64,000 nucleotides of DNA from Epichloe hybrida (GCA_019022495.1 JAFEKR010000006.1:1-64000), one strand, 5' to 3'. Shown: positions 23,196-37,823, numbered from the stretch's first letter. Notes: generated from the letters alone by a model not told the origin. A program made the numbers and translations.

Positions 23196-25861
23196 ATGGA
23201 TTCCTCTTTTTATCCTTCTAATAAATCTTCTTAGCCTATTAGGCCTAGCTAGCCTAGTAATCTTCGAGGTTTACATAAAAAATGACCTAGAAAATCAGGC
23301 TAGTTACAAATTCTCTTCAAAAATTATATATATTTACCTATAATTTATTTAATTTTTAGTTATCTAAAATTAATTTAAATAAAGAAAGGGTAATTATATA
23401 TTTTTATTTATAGCCTAATTATACTTTTACCTTTAAAAGTAAGGCTAAGAGATTCTAAGCTTCTAATAGAATATCCTATTATAAGCTAAAGCATAAGGAT
23501 ATTGCTACTTCTAAATTAGAAGAAAAATAACCTACTAAGATAATAAGTAAGTTATTTATATTATCTTATAATAATCTTATTACTAATATTATAATAGTGC
23601 CTAAAATCCAGCTATAATCCCTAGGCTAATTATCTTTAATATCCTTTTTTCCTACTAAAAGGGCTCAAAATTCTACAATTTCCTTAGAGAAACTTTTATT
23701 AGAAAAGGCAATTAATCTAGTTATAAGATTTATACTAGAAAATAACATTACTTTTACTATTATTAATAGTAATTCCTTTAAAGAATTACTAAATTATTAT
23801 TCTAGGTAAGTAATGTATTCTTTTTTATACTATTTTTTATATATATAAGCTAACTTAAACTTAGGAATAATAATTTAGCTTCTTTACTAAATTATAGAAG
23901 TATTACACATAGAATTCATACTATATATAATATTTCTAAGCAGCAAATCATCTAGAAGATTTAATATAATCTTCAAAATCAAGGATCTATATCTATTTAG
24001 TTAGATATCTAGACTTTAATTAATTCTAAGTCCTATTTAGGTGTTATAGCTAGTTAGCTAAACCCAAACTTTCAACTTAAATATAAGCTTTTAGGTAAGT
24101 AAATCCTATTATTCTATTATAAATATAAGGTAAGTTATAATTATTATACTAATTATCTTATATTATAGGATTTAAATATCTATCAAATTCTCACACTAGA
24201 GCCTATATTTATAAATCCTTTAATAAAATAATTCAAGAATATTAGCTTAAGCTAAAGATAATCTTAAGGTATATTAGCTATTATCTTTAGTCTTTTAATA
24301 TATTATATAACCTTTTACTAATAGAATAATACTAGTTTTACTAGAGATAATAGGTCTAATAATAATACTTTTATATCTTCTTATATTAATAAGAACTATA
24401 AAAGTATTATTATAGAAGAACCTTATAATATTTAATATATAACATATGTTTTAAACATTATTACAAAGGATATTATAACAAGCTTTATTAAATTAACTTC
24501 TTCTAAAGAGAATTTAGAAGCTTTTAAGAATAGTGAATTTTTACACTATTCTACAGAAGATATCTCTTCTATTAAGGAGAGATAATATTATAAGGAATTT
24601 AAATCCTTAGCAAATAGTAAGTAATTTATTATAGTTATTATTAGTATTATTACTAATATTTCTATAGGAATCCTTAGTAAAATTAAAAGGGTTGCTATTA
24701 TTATTAAGAATAACCAAGGATTATATAAGACTTGGTTAAAATCTTTACGTAAGGCAAAAAATAAAGGCTATATTACTAAGAATTGCAATATTATAAGAAT
24801 TCCTTTAGGTAAGTTATCTTTAATATATATTATTTTATATAATACTAATTATATCTATAGCTAATAAAACTAAGTGGAATTTAACCTATAAGATAATTAA
24901 TACTTCTTTAGAGCTTAAAGAAGCTATTATTTTTCTTAATAGGGAGTCTAATATTACAGCTCTTAAGGATACTATTCTAATAACGTAAGAATAGGCTAAT
25001 TTAGCTACCTTAAGTAGCATATTAAAGGTCTTTTATAAACCTACTATTATACTTTAAAGCCAGAAGTATAATACTTTAGGTTTAGTCCTACTTTTTATTA
25101 TTAGGATATATAAATATCTTAATAATATAAAAGAGGACTAAAAGGCTTATATTTACTAGGTATTTATATTACTTCTTATATTAAATTATATCCTTTATAT
25201 ACTAACTTATAATAGGAAACTTATAGCCCTCAAGGCAAGGCCTTTATAGTATCTATAAATATTAGCTTAAATAAGCTAGCTAATTATTTTCCTAAAGACA
25301 TAGGAAATAATTACTTCTTATATTAGCCTTATCTATATACTATATTATTAGACCCTTAGCTTAACCTTTTTACTATAAAGGAAAAGCTAAATTTAGAAGA
25401 TTAAACCTTACAAAGGTTAATTAAAAACCTTAAAAAGGACTATAATTTGTAAGTATAATAACCCTTTCTTATAAGTTATGTATAGTTTTAATATACTAAT
25501 ATATAATATTATTAGGATTTTACCTTTTTATAAAGAGAACTAAGCTAATAGTAATATTAGCAAGCAAGATTAACACGCAAATACCTAATTTATAGTTAAT
25601 CTTGTAGGGCCTAGTTAACCTAGGACTTTTAAAAATCCTAGGCCTAAGCCTAAAACTAATCTTTATAAAGGTTTATTTCCTAATAAGAGGGAAAAATCTA
25701 TTTAAAAGAATAGAAAAAATAAGATTTTTACTTATACTAAGCTAGATATTTAAGAAGATAAGGTAAGTAAATCCCTTTCTTATGTTAATAATATTATTAA
25801 TATATTAATATTATTATAGGAGGATATCTTTAAATAGTAGGAAGATAATACTAAATCTTTC

Positions 25862-26119
25862 TGTTAGATGCACTAAGGTCCTGCGCAGGTAATAAATCCC
25901 GTATAAATTCGAAGTCAATGATAGATAGTTAGCTAGCTAGGAAAGAAGGGAAACAGAGGGAAAGTCTAGATGCTAGAAAAGTAAGCGAAATCCGTATGTA
26001 GGGCACAAAAGGGGGTGGCGAATTAATGCAGCCAATCATATCGCGTGCATCGCGCCAGACCCACAATTAGTCTGGTCTTTAGCTACGATTAAACTAATGA
26101 AGATCTGAAGGAATTAACA
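25862..26119 (-). repeat. 3' LTR of A3
   Basis: 258 bp, TGTTAGATGC...GAATTAACA on the plus strand. It is more transition-mutated at its right end (GAATTAACA against GAATCAACA in the partner LTR). Confidence 0.95.
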
Positions 26120-26339
26120 CTAGTAATCTCTCTTTTTCCTTTATAGCTAAAGAGCTTAAAAACGCAATAAAAATTAGATTAAAGGAAAGTATACACAAGT
26201 GGATCCCTTAATAGGAATCCGCTACTCTAATTAGCCATCACGGCATTAGTTAATTAAATTAATCTATTATTCCTTACCTAAGCTCCCGTTTCCTAATATC
26301 ACAGGTCTCTTCACCTATCCTTTAACACGAATCATTAAT

Positions 26340-29300
26340 TCGTTCGAATTAATTAAAGAGGAAAGTAATAAATTTAGCAATGCTTTTATTATTGTATTTA
26401 CCGGATTATTATTACTATTAATCCACCTAACTTCGTAAATCTTATGCCTTTTGTATAATTAATAAAGAGCTATAATATTAATTATTAGTCTCTTCTCCTT
26501 TATAGTTCCTAGCTTTACAAGACATTTATATAATAAAAAAGAATTAGTACAGAGAATCATAGGAATTCAAGGCATCTTTAATTAATCCGTAATCTAATGT
26601 AAAGTTATGGAAATTGCGTAGGCAATATTTACGCCTTAAACCATGCTATATAACTTAGAGGTAAGCACGCTATAAGTAACTCTCTTACTCTTTATTAAGC
26701 TATATGTAATAATGTTGCCTTTTATAATAAAGGTATTATCGTCTTATATTATCTCGTTACTAATTATAATTATATATCCAATCTATAAGCTCAAATCCTT
26801 GTTGTTAGCAAGCGATCTATTTACGAACATAAAGAGCTTTGCCTCTTTAAGAACTAAAGGAATATATCATAGTCCATGTTATTAATTCTTAATCTACTAT
26901 TTAAGATATTTATTAAGGCGTGTAATATCTTCCCTAAAGGGTTCTTAGTGTTAAGCTATAATTAATAGGTTATATGAAGCCTCTAGTTAATATATAGTTA
27001 TAATATAGCTTCCTCGCGCTTATTACTTTACGTAATCTTACTTTACTATTAAGGATTAAGGATTAACTTCCTTAATCTTCTAACTCTAACCTTTCTAAGT
27101 TAAGATTAGCGAATTATTAGTGTTCTAGGTTAAGATATAGCTATTAAAGATAAGGGGGTTCTTGGCAGTTAATTGTTGCTTTTCTTTAGCTATAAAATTA
27201 GCCTTCTAGAGCTCTTTCTTTTCTTTTTAGAAGAAGTTATTATTACTTAGGCCTAATGTATTGTCAGTTTACATTCTAATGATACTAAAGAGATTCTTAT
27301 CATTTAGGGCTATAATTAATAAGTAGGGATTGTAGGTTAAAGTTATTATATTAAGGTTATCCCTGTGGTGATGGAAGTACGTTATCTACTAGTAGGTTCT
27401 AGCCTCTACGATCCTATAAAGAAGTCTAATTAATTTAATTACAGTCCCTTCTAGAAAGAGATATGTAATTTACTTTAGCAGTCTTATGATAATTAGCCTT
27501 ATTAGCATTATGTGCAATTAAGTGTAAGCTTGTGTGATATCGCGAATCTAAAGGTAAATGCCTCTTTTTCTTAATAATGGAGCAATAGCTACGATGAGTT
27601 GTTAGCTTGCTTGTTATATCGTTAGCGATTGCGTTAGGATGAATTCCTTTCCTTTGTTATTATGGCCTTATATAACGAGATAAGATTTCTCATATAGTAA
27701 GTCCGTTCCTTTGCCTTTAATCTCTCTAACTATACGAGAATTAAAGATTCTATGACCTCTGTGCTTCGCTAGGTTAAACTTAATAAATTTAAACATATTG
27801 TAAGCTTGCAAAGCGTTAATCTTAGCTTAATTAGACTACTTAAAGGGTTTTCCTAGGGTTATAATCCTTCCTTCTTAGCAAAGCTAAAGGGCAAGGTTCT
27901 AATTAGCCTCTTCCTTCGCTATAAGGAATGCTATGCTTAGCATCCCTCTAGTTATAATCTCTTAAATAAAGGCTTCCTCTTAATCTTTATTTATAAGTAC
28001 GTAGAGCTAAACTAGGCTAATATCTTTCTTAGGGCTATAAGGTCTTCTTTTCCTTACTTTTATTCCTTTAGGGCGTGGTAATAAGTCTTTAACTCGATAG
28101 CTTCCCCTTAGGGCCTTTTAGGCTTTATAAGCCTCTTTATTAGACTCTCCTACACTTATAAATTACACTATAAGGGCCTTTCTTAGTCTCCCTTGCTTTC
28201 TCTTAGCTAGTATTTACTACTCTTTACTATCTTCTATTAGAGAATCTCTTTTATTAGCAGTGGTTAGTTATATAATTACTTCTTCCTTTACATTACTAGG
28301 CTTTATCTCCTACTACTCTAGTCCCTTTATAATACATAGGTCTTTATAATAGGGCTTTACTACTATAGAGCGGAACTTCGCTAGGCTACAAGGTATATTA
28401 ATAGTATAGGTCTCTCTATTAGTGGCAAGTAGCTTATATAGGCTATACTAGCTACCTTTCTCTCTTTATACGTATATATTAGCCTATAGGGGTAGCTAAT
28501 ATATAGGCGCTATATTAGGGCTATTCTAGGCTCTAAGGGCATTATAGACCTACTATAAAGCTAGAAGACATTAGACTTTATCTATCACCTTGTGAATTAC
28601 CTTAGCATATTAAATAACAGAGACACTTAGCGGCAACTTGTCTGTTATATATAGGTAGCCTCTAAAGACTAGCATGGTTAGGATAATACTATTTAGGCCT
28701 ATAGAGTTATTAATAGCCTTAACAGCTATTTAGAGGCGTTGCTTTAACGCAAGCTCCATTCTAATCAAGTCTATGATAATATTATAGGCTTGGCGTAGAG
28801 GTCTGTGGTATCTCTTAACCTTTCTAATGCTATTATAAGCTTTAATCGGTATCTCACTAGTTTTAATTAATATTAATTAAGCATAATATCTAAACTTAGC
28901 GGAAGCAAAGTTATTGCTAGTATCGTGAATAATCCAATCTAGAGGTCTAAGATAAGTATTAATCTAACATTCGCGGATTGCATCCTAGATATCTCGAGCC
29001 TTCTGCTTCTTTAGATTAAGGAATTAGGCTACCTGGAATAATATTACTAAATCAATGATGTGAAGCACTAGTCGGCCATTGATTTGCACAATATTAACAA
29101 TGATCTCGTAGTTAAATTTGTAGTTATCTTTAATTGTGAACTTAAATCAACTAGGGGCCTTTCCATGTATCTAGTAATAGTAGCAAACTTTAGTTAATTC
29201 CTTAATTACCTAGCGCTTAACTTCGTAACTAGCTTAGTAAAGGATCTTTACGAGTTATTAAACAGAAGGATAACTAAGTTAATAATGTAATTAACGGATA

Positions 29301-31392
29301 TCTCCTTCTAAAAGGTAGAAGGCAACTATTTCCTTCGCTTTTAGTAACCACCAAGGATATCCCTATTATCGCATAATAGGTACAGTCTTATTACCTTAGA
29401 TAAGCATGTTAGCAAGGTTATCAATCTTAACTTATATCTTATCTATATTAGTAATTAAGAAGAGAAAGGGGGTAGCTATATTAAGGACGTAAAATTTAAG
29501 CTCTCTAAGTTCTATAGGCACATAAAGGATTCCTCTTGTAACCGCTAATCCGGCGCTAAATATAATAATTTAGGGTTTATAAGGGGTTACCTTTAATAAA
29601 GGTATTAATCTTAATAGAGCCTTTACTTATGCCTCTCTTATAGTTAACTTTCCTATGGCGCTAGTGTTAGGCATAATCCCTCTAAAGACCTCTTTAAAAT
29701 AGTATTCTTTAGAGATATAGTAAATTAAGCCTTTATTGCACTCTTATGGCTTATAAAGCTCCTACCTAAGGAATACGTGTTAGAAGGCTTGATTATTTAA
29801 GGTCACAAGGATATTAATGTTAGTAGCGTTATAGTTAGTCTGTAATCCAGAGTAGAAGAATTGTGTGATGCTTAGGTGTGCTATTAATAGTAGCTCCTCT
29901 ATATTATTATTATTATCTTTAGCTTCCATGTAGGCTAAAAGATATAATTCCTAATTCTAACCCAAGCCTTTATTAGGCTTGTTATTATCCTGCCCTTTAT
30001 AGGAGGTAAGGAATACCTAGAATCTCTTCTCTAAAGGGGGTGTATAATATGTTTTACTAGCTTACTAGTGGTTCTTTTCCTTTTAATATTCTTTAGCGAA
30101 GTAATTAGAAGACTAGTAGCTACTCTTACCGCATATAAAGCAGCGCTTAGTGCTTAGCCTAGGGCTTTACCTGTGATAGCTTCCTTTACTATAGGGGGAT
30201 AATCGCTATCTATACTAATAATTAGTAAATATAGCCTCTAGAGGGTCTCCTTATTAGTACTAAAGGTATTAGAAGGACTTCTTATTTAATTCCGTAATAG
30301 TAATTACCTTATAGAGGTCTCTAGTAAGACTCTTAAAGCCTACGAAGTGTATGTATTCTACTATCTAACATTTAGGCATACTAGCTATAGCATTTAAGGC
30401 CTACTTATAGAGTTTAGTATTTACTATTTTAGTAGGGTATAGGCCTCTATAGATTTTCTTAAGGGTTAACAACATAATCTTAAGGTAATTAAGCTTACTT
30501 TTATTAGGGTTTTTCTTAATTATGCTCTTTAGTGTTATGTTACTCTATTTACGGCAATAGAATTACTAGTTACTTTCTATCTTAAAGCGTTAATAGATGC
30601 AAGTAATTATCTCTTTATAGGAATAGTTATTCCTAAAGAGGTAATTAAGGTAGTATTACTTAGTATTACCTATTAATATAATAGGGAAAGCCTTCTAATA
30701 ATACGTTTAAGGAAGGTTAATTCTATTACACTTATTTTTAAAGAGCGTAATCTTTAGCGTTAAGAAGTTATATAGCTTTCCACTATAGTAGTTACTATCC
30801 TTATATATCTTTATAAGCTCTAAGATCTTCTTTGTAATCTAATCTTTAGAGGGGAATTGCTATAAAGGCATAATTTATTATAAATAATAATCCACTAGTT
30901 GTTCTAGATAACGATTATCTGGATAGAGCTGTTAATATAATAGGGATTATCGTGGGGGTTCTTATAAGGGTTTAAGCAATCTCTAGGGTTAGGGAAGGTT
31001 AATTTCTAGGGTAGGTTATTAGGGCTATTAATATTAAGGCTCTAGGGGTTTGGAAGATTATAGTTATTCTTATAATCTTTCCTATAACTAAAGGGGCATT
31101 AAGGTTTAATAAAGCACTTCCTTAAGCAATACTAGGATTAAATATCCTAGGCCTTGCCTAATAAGGACGCTATAATCTTATAAAGAATTATGTAATTCTC
31201 TAATAACATCCTTAGATGCCCTTTTAAAGGTGTCTTTAGACTAGCCTTTAAAGTCTTCTTAGAATAATTCCTATAGGTTATTATCTCTCTATCCTTAATG
31301 TTTACTAAGGTTAATAAATCTTGTAATCTAGTTATTAAGCTTAAGCTACGTAGCAGTCTCTGGATCTGGCTTAATAGATTCTTTCTAGTCAT
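26340..31392 (-). pseudogene. Copia A3 gag-pol polyprotein, RIP-inactivated
   Basis: The minus-strand ATG at 31392 begins MTRKNLLSQIQRLLRSL, a gag that stays open for 81 codons. Downstream are a zinc knuckle CFICGKSS (about 30140-30165) and a protease/pre-integrase part with VPIELRELKFYVLNIATPF (about 29450-29560). The integrase then shows WIIHDAS (about 28930) followed by KRYHRPLRQAYNIIIDLI. Reverse transcriptase follows. RNase H contains KLFMFVNRSLANN and KGNIIT (about 26700-26860). The order and motifs match a widespread fungal copia lineage with VPLELRELKFYVLN and VERYH motifs. Numerous TAA/TAG stops make it non-functional. The C-terminal end is approximate. Confidence 0.85.
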
Positions 31393-31399
31393 ATAAGAA

Positions 31400-32356
31400 T
31401 TTATAAGTAAGCTATTAAAGGCATAGGGGTAATTTATGCCTTTAAGGTCTCTTAGGGGTGATAATTAAAGCCTTACTATTACTAGCAGCCCTTCCTCTTA
31501 TGAAAGGTCTAGATTTCTCTGCTATTTTTAACTATAAAAGGAATGTTACTAATTTGTTAGTTTTGCTACTAATTAAGCTCCTATATTTGCCTATTGCTAT
31601 TACAAGGTTTTTCTTTTGTATTTTAGGAGCGTTATTGCTCTAATAAAATCAGAAGATTATAAAAATAGGAAAAATAGAAGAAAAAGCAGCGGAAGTAGTA
31701 AAAGTAGTAATAAGGATAAAGCAATAAGAATAAATTACTAGAGATAAAAAAAGCAATAGAAGTTCTAAAAGTAACTAGAAAATAATAGGAAAAGTAATAA
31801 GGGAATAATAGGAATTACTACTTCCTATTTTTTATGAAAAGGAGGGAAGGAGGTAATCTCTCTCTCTTACTAATAAGCATAGGGCGAATAGCACTAATAA
31901 TAAAGGGGGCAAAAAACAAGCTGTAGATGCTTATACAAATAGATTAAAGGTCTATTAGATAAAGGGAATATTTATAGAGAAGTTATAAATATGTTAGCTA
32001 GCTTAGCTAAGGTTGTTTAATGTTAGGTTTGAAATAAATGCCTCGCGGCGATAGATTCAGTTAGTTAGTTAGTTTTCTCGTGATAGATAATAAAATTAAT
32101 AATTAATAATAATATCCTAGATAGATATAATAAAGTTATATCCCTAAGCCTAAGGGTTAATAGATTAATTCCTTAGAAGCCTAACAAGCCTATAACTAGG
32201 ATTTTAGTCTCTTCCTTTAGCACACTTATATAGTTATGCCTCTTTACTATAATAACCGTTACAGCATAACAAGGGGTAGTAGTAGTAGTATTTGTAAAAA
32301 TGTCTCTTCTTGTAATACCTAGCTTATCTATGGTTATGAAGTTAACTACTAATTAG
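31400..32356 (-). other. A3 5' leader
   Basis: Noncoding leader between the 5' LTR and gag, homologous to 5190-5516 of A1 and 6516-8224 of A2. On the opposite strand (31610-31720) a short Lys/Ser-rich frame, EDYKNRKNRRKSSGSSKS, is shared with A2 (7085-7273, minus). In A3 a 14 bp insertion breaks it, so I do not call it a gene. Confidence 0.6.
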
Positions 32357-32615
32357 TGTTAGATACACTAAGGTCCTACGTAGGTAATAAATCCTATATA
32401 AATTCGAAGTTAATGATAAATAGTTAGCTAGCTAGGAAAGAAGGGAAAATAGAGGGAAAGTCTAGATGCTAGAAAAGTGGGCGAAATCCGTATATAGGGC
32501 ACAAAAGGGGGTGGCGAATTAATGCAGCTAATTATATCGCGTGCATCGCGCCGGACCCACAATTGGTCCGGTCTTTGGCCACGATTGAACCGATGAAGAT
32601 CCGAAGGAATCAACA
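32357..32615 (-). repeat. 5' LTR of A3
   Basis: 259 bp, TGTTAGATAC...GAATCAACA on the plus strand, followed by CTTTC. It keeps an unmutated GC-rich core (GCGTGCATCGCGCCGGACCC). Confidence 0.95.
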
Positions 32616-32795
32616 CTTTCCTTATTTTAAGTATTATTACTAGGAAATACCTTGGTATTCCTACTACCTCTAGTGCTATAGAAAGCACTTTTAATACTAG
32701 AGGTAATATTCTTATAAAGAGAAAAACTTCTTTAAAGAATTCTACTTTAAAGGAATTAATCTTATTAAAGAATGAGGAAAAGGAGGGAAATATTA

Positions 32796-32985
32796 TGTAA
32801 GGCCCCACTCACAACACGGGTGCACCCCGCTAGCGCACCACGCTATAGGGCTAGGTCCACGTGACACTAGCAAGCTACTAGCTATAAGTTAGCGACTCGC
32901 ACGCATAACACACTTAGACCTAGTAAGCTTTAGTTAATATATAAGCACCCCTATACCTCTTACCTAGCTATCCCTTATTCTTATA
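32796..32985 (+). repeat. 5' LTR of G1
   Basis: 190 bp, TGTAAGGCC...TTCTTATA. It is the reverse complement of the solo LTR at 5987-6177, whose less mutated ends are TGTGAG...CTCACA. Confidence 0.93.
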
Positions 32986-33039
32986 ATTCTAAAGCTTCTC
33001 TTACTAGCTACCTAAGAGTAATATAGGGGGAAGAACTAC

Positions 33040-36000
33040 CTAATTTACTAGAGTAATACTATATATTCCCTAGGACCTGCTAAATAAGGATAATACTATA
33101 GCTAGTAATATATTATATTCTATAAGAACCCTATCTAAGACTAAATCCTTTACTATAGGGGTAGAAGAGGCAGTAATTTAAGAATAAATTACTTATCTAG
33201 AGTAACTTAAAGAACTATAAGAATAGGAATAGGAGCTTACTAATTTACTATAACTTTATAAGGGAGAAGAGCTAATAAAAAGGGGTTAAAAGGCTAGCAT
33301 ATCCTTAAGTCTTAGTAGTTAAGAGGTTAAGGTCTGAAATATTATAGAACTCTAACACCCTATAAACCTATAGAAGCATAAGATATAGCTAAATAACCTT
33401 AACTATACCTTTAAGGGGGCAAAGAAAAAGTACTATTATAATAACTAAAAGACTCTCTTTACACTTAATTATATATATATAAACTATTAGGCTAGATAGG
33501 ACTAATATATTAAAGAATAACTAGCTAATAGCTATAATTACCCTAAGGATAACTAGGATAAGTTCTAGGAATAAACCCTTACACTACTTAAGGATTCTAT
33601 AAGCTATAATATATAAATAGCTATGTAACTAGAAAACGTAAAGCAAAAGGAGGGTTAGAGTCTTATTAAGTTTAGTATTTACCTAGATTTGCTAGAGAAA
33701 CACCTAGAGTAAGCTCTAGAGAAGACCTATGCCCTTATATTCTTTATAAAGTTACTTCCTAACTTATAAGATTATATTAACCTACACGTGGATATTACTA
33801 GCTTAATATAAGAAAATATTATATAACTTACCTAGTAATTCTAGGAGGTAATATTAAAGAATAAGCAAAAGCTATATAATTCAGAAGAGAAGGGCTTGTA
33901 TAAGGTAGCTTAATACTAAAGACATAATTCCCTATAAGGGTATTAGCTAAATAAGGACTAAAGAGATAAGGATAAGGATAAGGAGAGGACCCTAGCTACT
34001 TACTTAAATAATAATAAACCCTAAGGAAAAAGGCAGTGCTATAATTATAGTAGTACTAAGTACCTTATTTATAATTATAATAAGCTAAAGAAAGACTAGT
34101 AAGAAGGCTAGGGAAACTCCTAGAGGTAAAAGTAAAAGCCCTTACCTTTATCTTAGATACTAGGGTACTAGTAGGATGCTAATTTCACACACTAGTTACT
34201 ATTTATAGGTATAAAGATATTAAAACGGTAGCAAATCTTAATAGTTATGCTAAGATTAATATTATAAGTGCCTAATTCATGTTAATTAATTAGGACCTAA
34301 GGTAGCAGAGGGAAGCCTATATATAGCTATATTAATATATTAAAAAATATATATACTTATGGAAGAACACGTGTACCTATGCTTATACTTATAAGAATAG
34401 TAGTTTAAAAAGAGAAGGATAGCTTTTTTACTACTAACTCCCTATAAGTTTATAAAGGTAATACGTAATAAGATAATAGTGTATACTATTATAGGTATTA
34501 TAAAAGATAAGTTTATACCCCTTAAAGATAAAGAGAAGGTAAAAGTATATAGAACTATTAAGGATATCCTAGAGGAACTATATAAGTTTAAAGATATATT
34601 TACTTTAAATAAGGTAAGGAGTCTTTTATTAAAGAAGTTAACTAACTATATAATTAATCTTATACTAGGAGCTATACCCCTATATAGACTAATCTATTCT
34701 CTCTCCTAAAGTAAACTTAGAGAGCTCTAGGAATATATTAATAATAACCTAAAGAAAGGCTAGATAAGACCCTTAAAGAGCCCTATAGGCGCGCTTATTT
34801 TATTTATACTAAAGAAGAATAGAATGCTCTAGCTATGTATTAACTATTAGGGACTTAATAAGGTAATATAGAAGAATTACTATGCTCTCCCCCTAATTTT
34901 AGAGATCCTTAATTAATACTAAGGGGCCTATTTCTTTTTAAAGATTAATATTAAGGATATATACTACTAGATTTATATTAAAGAGGGTAATAAGTAGAAG
35001 ATAGCTTTTTATATGTGTTATAGGCACTATAAGTACCTTATAATACATTTTAGGTTAACTAATACCCTAGCTACTTTTTAAAGCTATATTTATAAGGCGC
35101 TTTATAGGCTAGTTAACACTATTTATATAGTATATCTAGATAATATCTTAATCTTCTTTAAGATAGAAGAGGAGTATACTAAATATATTAAGTAAGTCTT
35201 AGAGTATATAAGGTTAGTAAAGTTATACATAAAACCTTCTAAGTGCTCTTTCTATAAGAAGTTAGTAAAATTCCTAGGGTTTATTCTCTTTATTAATAGG
35301 ATATTAATAGATACTTACTAAGTTAATATAATTAGGGAATAGAAGGAGCCTATAAGTTTTAAGGATATATAGTTATTCCTTAGATTCTATAACTTCTATT
35401 AATAGTTTATTTATAAATACTCTAGGATTATAGCACCTCTTTATATACTAATAAAGGGTAGTTAAAATAGCATCTAGACTAGGAGGTTTATATTTAGAGA
35501 AAAGGAGTAGTTAGCGTTTAACTAGCTAAAAGATGCCTTTTAGTAAGTGCTTTTACTCTAACACTATAACCTAAGTTAAGCGGTATATATTAAGATAAAT
35601 ACCTTAATTTTTATAATAGTAGGAATCCTATCTTAGTAGGATAATAAGGGCTATTAGTATCTAGTAGCCTTTTAGTTAAGGAAGTTTATAAATGCTAAAT
35701 ATAACTATAGTATAGCTAATTAAAAGTTACTTGCTATAGTAAAGTTATTTAAATACTAGTAATATTATATTAAAGGCATAGAGATACCTATAGAGGTCTT
35801 ATTAGACTATTATAACCTATAGACCTTTATAAGGTAGTAGAAGCTAAATAGAAGATAGGTATAATAGTGTATATTTCTCTACCCTTTCTATTTTATAATT
35901 AAGTATAGACTAGGGAAGAGTAACCTTATAAATACACTATTAAGAAAGTCTAATTATAAGGGTAAACCTATATTAAATAAGGCACTCCTACTAGAGCTTT

Positions 36001-37745
36001 AAAGGAAAATAATAGATATTTATATAGTAGAAGAAGAAGTACTAATATATTAAAGAAGTTATAGTATAATACTAGTCTTAGAACTTACTAAGGCAAGAGT
36101 AACCTAGGTGGAAGGCTAGTTAGCTACTATAAATCTAGTAATAAGTTAGCTAAATAAGGGTAATTTTAAGGAGAAGGTAATATATATCTAAGATATTAGT
36201 ATAGTATAAGTAATTTAGAGGGCTATTATATTACTAAATCCCTACTAATCTATAGTAAATAAACTATTAGTGTAGCTACTATAGAAGGCATAGGACTAAG
36301 ATCTAGATTTATAAAAGCATAGAGATAAGGTTAACTCCTAAGTAAAAGGGAGGGGAAAGGCTAGTCTATAGTTATGTAGTATAAGAGGTCTCCTAATATA
36401 TAAAGACTAGGTAGTTATTCTATAGGAGCCTATCTTATAATAAAAGCTTCTATAGCTATACTATAATAATTTGCTAGTAGGTTACTTTAGGACTAAATAC
36501 ACTCTTAAGCTACTAAAATATTACTATTAGTAGCTAGTAATAAGTAAAGCTATTTTAGACTATATATTTAGCTATAGAGTATGCTAGTATATAGTAGCTA
36601 GATAGCACTACCTATATAGAAGCCTTAAATTGCTACTAATACTAAGGTAACTATAGGCGGAAATCTTAATAGACTTTATTATAGGTTTGCTACTAGTGTG
36701 GCTAGGTAAGTAAGAAACTAATATAATCCTAGTGATTATAGACTAATTTACTAAGTACTCTGTCTTCCTCCCTATAAAGACTATAATTAATATAGCTAAA
36801 TTAGTAAAGTTATTTTATAAGGAGATTAAGCTTTAATTTAAGGCGCTAGAGGGTATTATATCTAATAGAGAATTAGTGTTTATAAGCTAATTCTAGTTAG
36901 ATATATATTACCTATTATATATAAAGCATAGGCTTTTAATAGTATTTTACCCCTAAACTAATAGGTAAATAAAGAGAATAAACTAAGTGCTTAAATATTA
37001 CTTATAATACTTTATTAAAGAAAACTAATAGCTATAGCTAAAGCTACTCCTAATAGCTTAATTTACATATAATAATACTATTAATAGAATAATAGGTTAC
37101 TCCCCTAACTACGCTCTTATAGGCTATTTACCTAAGTTTTATCTAGCTCTTAAGGGTAAGAGTAAGGAGGGGAAGGTCCTAGAAGCCTATATATATATAT
37201 AAAAGCTATATAAGGTTAGGGAGAAACTAGTATATAACTAGGTAAGAGCTACTAAAGCATAGGTAAAGTATTATAACTAATAATACTAGCTATTAACCTT
37301 AAAAAGAGAAGACTTAGTACTACTATTAGTAAAGAATATTAGACTTAAGGATATAAAACAGAAGCTAACCCCTAGATTTATTAGGCTATTTTAAATACTT
37401 AACGCTATAGGTAAATAAGCGTACTAACTAGCATTACCTAATAAGTATAGTTAACTATATAATATATTCTATATTAGTTTATTAGAGCTATAGAATTACT
37501 AGAAAGACACTATAAATAAAGAAATACTAATACTAGACCTTAAAAATAAAGATAATAAATTTAAAGTTAAAGAAGTTAAGGATTATAGGAAGACTTATAA
37601 AGGTAATAAATACCTAGTAAAATAGAAGGGTTAGCTAAGTAAATATAATTAATAGGTAGTAGTAGAAGATATAGAAGGTGCTTAATATATAATTTAGGCC
37701 TTTTATTAAAGTAAAATAAGGAGGAAGCATAGTAAGTTATAAGTA
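33040..37745 (+). pseudogene. Gypsy G1 gag-pol polyprotein with C-terminal chromodomain, RIP-inactivated
   Basis: Gag ends with a degraded CX2CX4HX4C knuckle (GKRQCYNYSSTKYLIYNYN, about 34030), where several Cys/His became Tyr. A protease-like LILDTR lies at about 34155. Reverse transcriptase shows KINIKDIYY (about 34950), YLDNILIFFKIEEEY (about 35135; YLDD became YLDN) and FLGFILFINRILID (about 35270). RNase H and integrase follow (about 35500-37200). At about 37550-37690 is a chromodomain, with FKVKEVKDYRKTYKGNKYLV then K.G..SKYN. Chromodomains steer integration to methylated-histone chromatin. The gag start is not resolved. Stops are TAA/TAG throughout. Confidence 0.88.
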
Positions 37746-37823
37746 AATTATAAGCACTAAGGAATAATATTAATATAGTAAAGGCTTAATATTATTAGTT
37801 ACCTAAAAATTCTACCTAGAGGC

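Larger units (their letters stand above)
25862..32615 (-). mobile_element. Ty1/copia family A, copy A3, full length, inserted in the hAT transposase gene
   Basis: A 6754 bp element on the minus strand with LTRs 25862-26119 and 32357-32615 and a perfect 5 bp target duplication CTTTC (25857-25861 and 32616-32620). It is the most complete A copy and the reference for A1 and A2. Excising it with one CTTTC restores the hAT reading frame exactly. Confidence 0.95.

Noticed and set aside
32428..32808. Minus-strand open frame of 126 codons
   Set aside because: It crosses the A3 LTR, the antisense of the hAT transposase exon and the start of the G1 LTR, so it spans element boundaries and cannot be a real gene.
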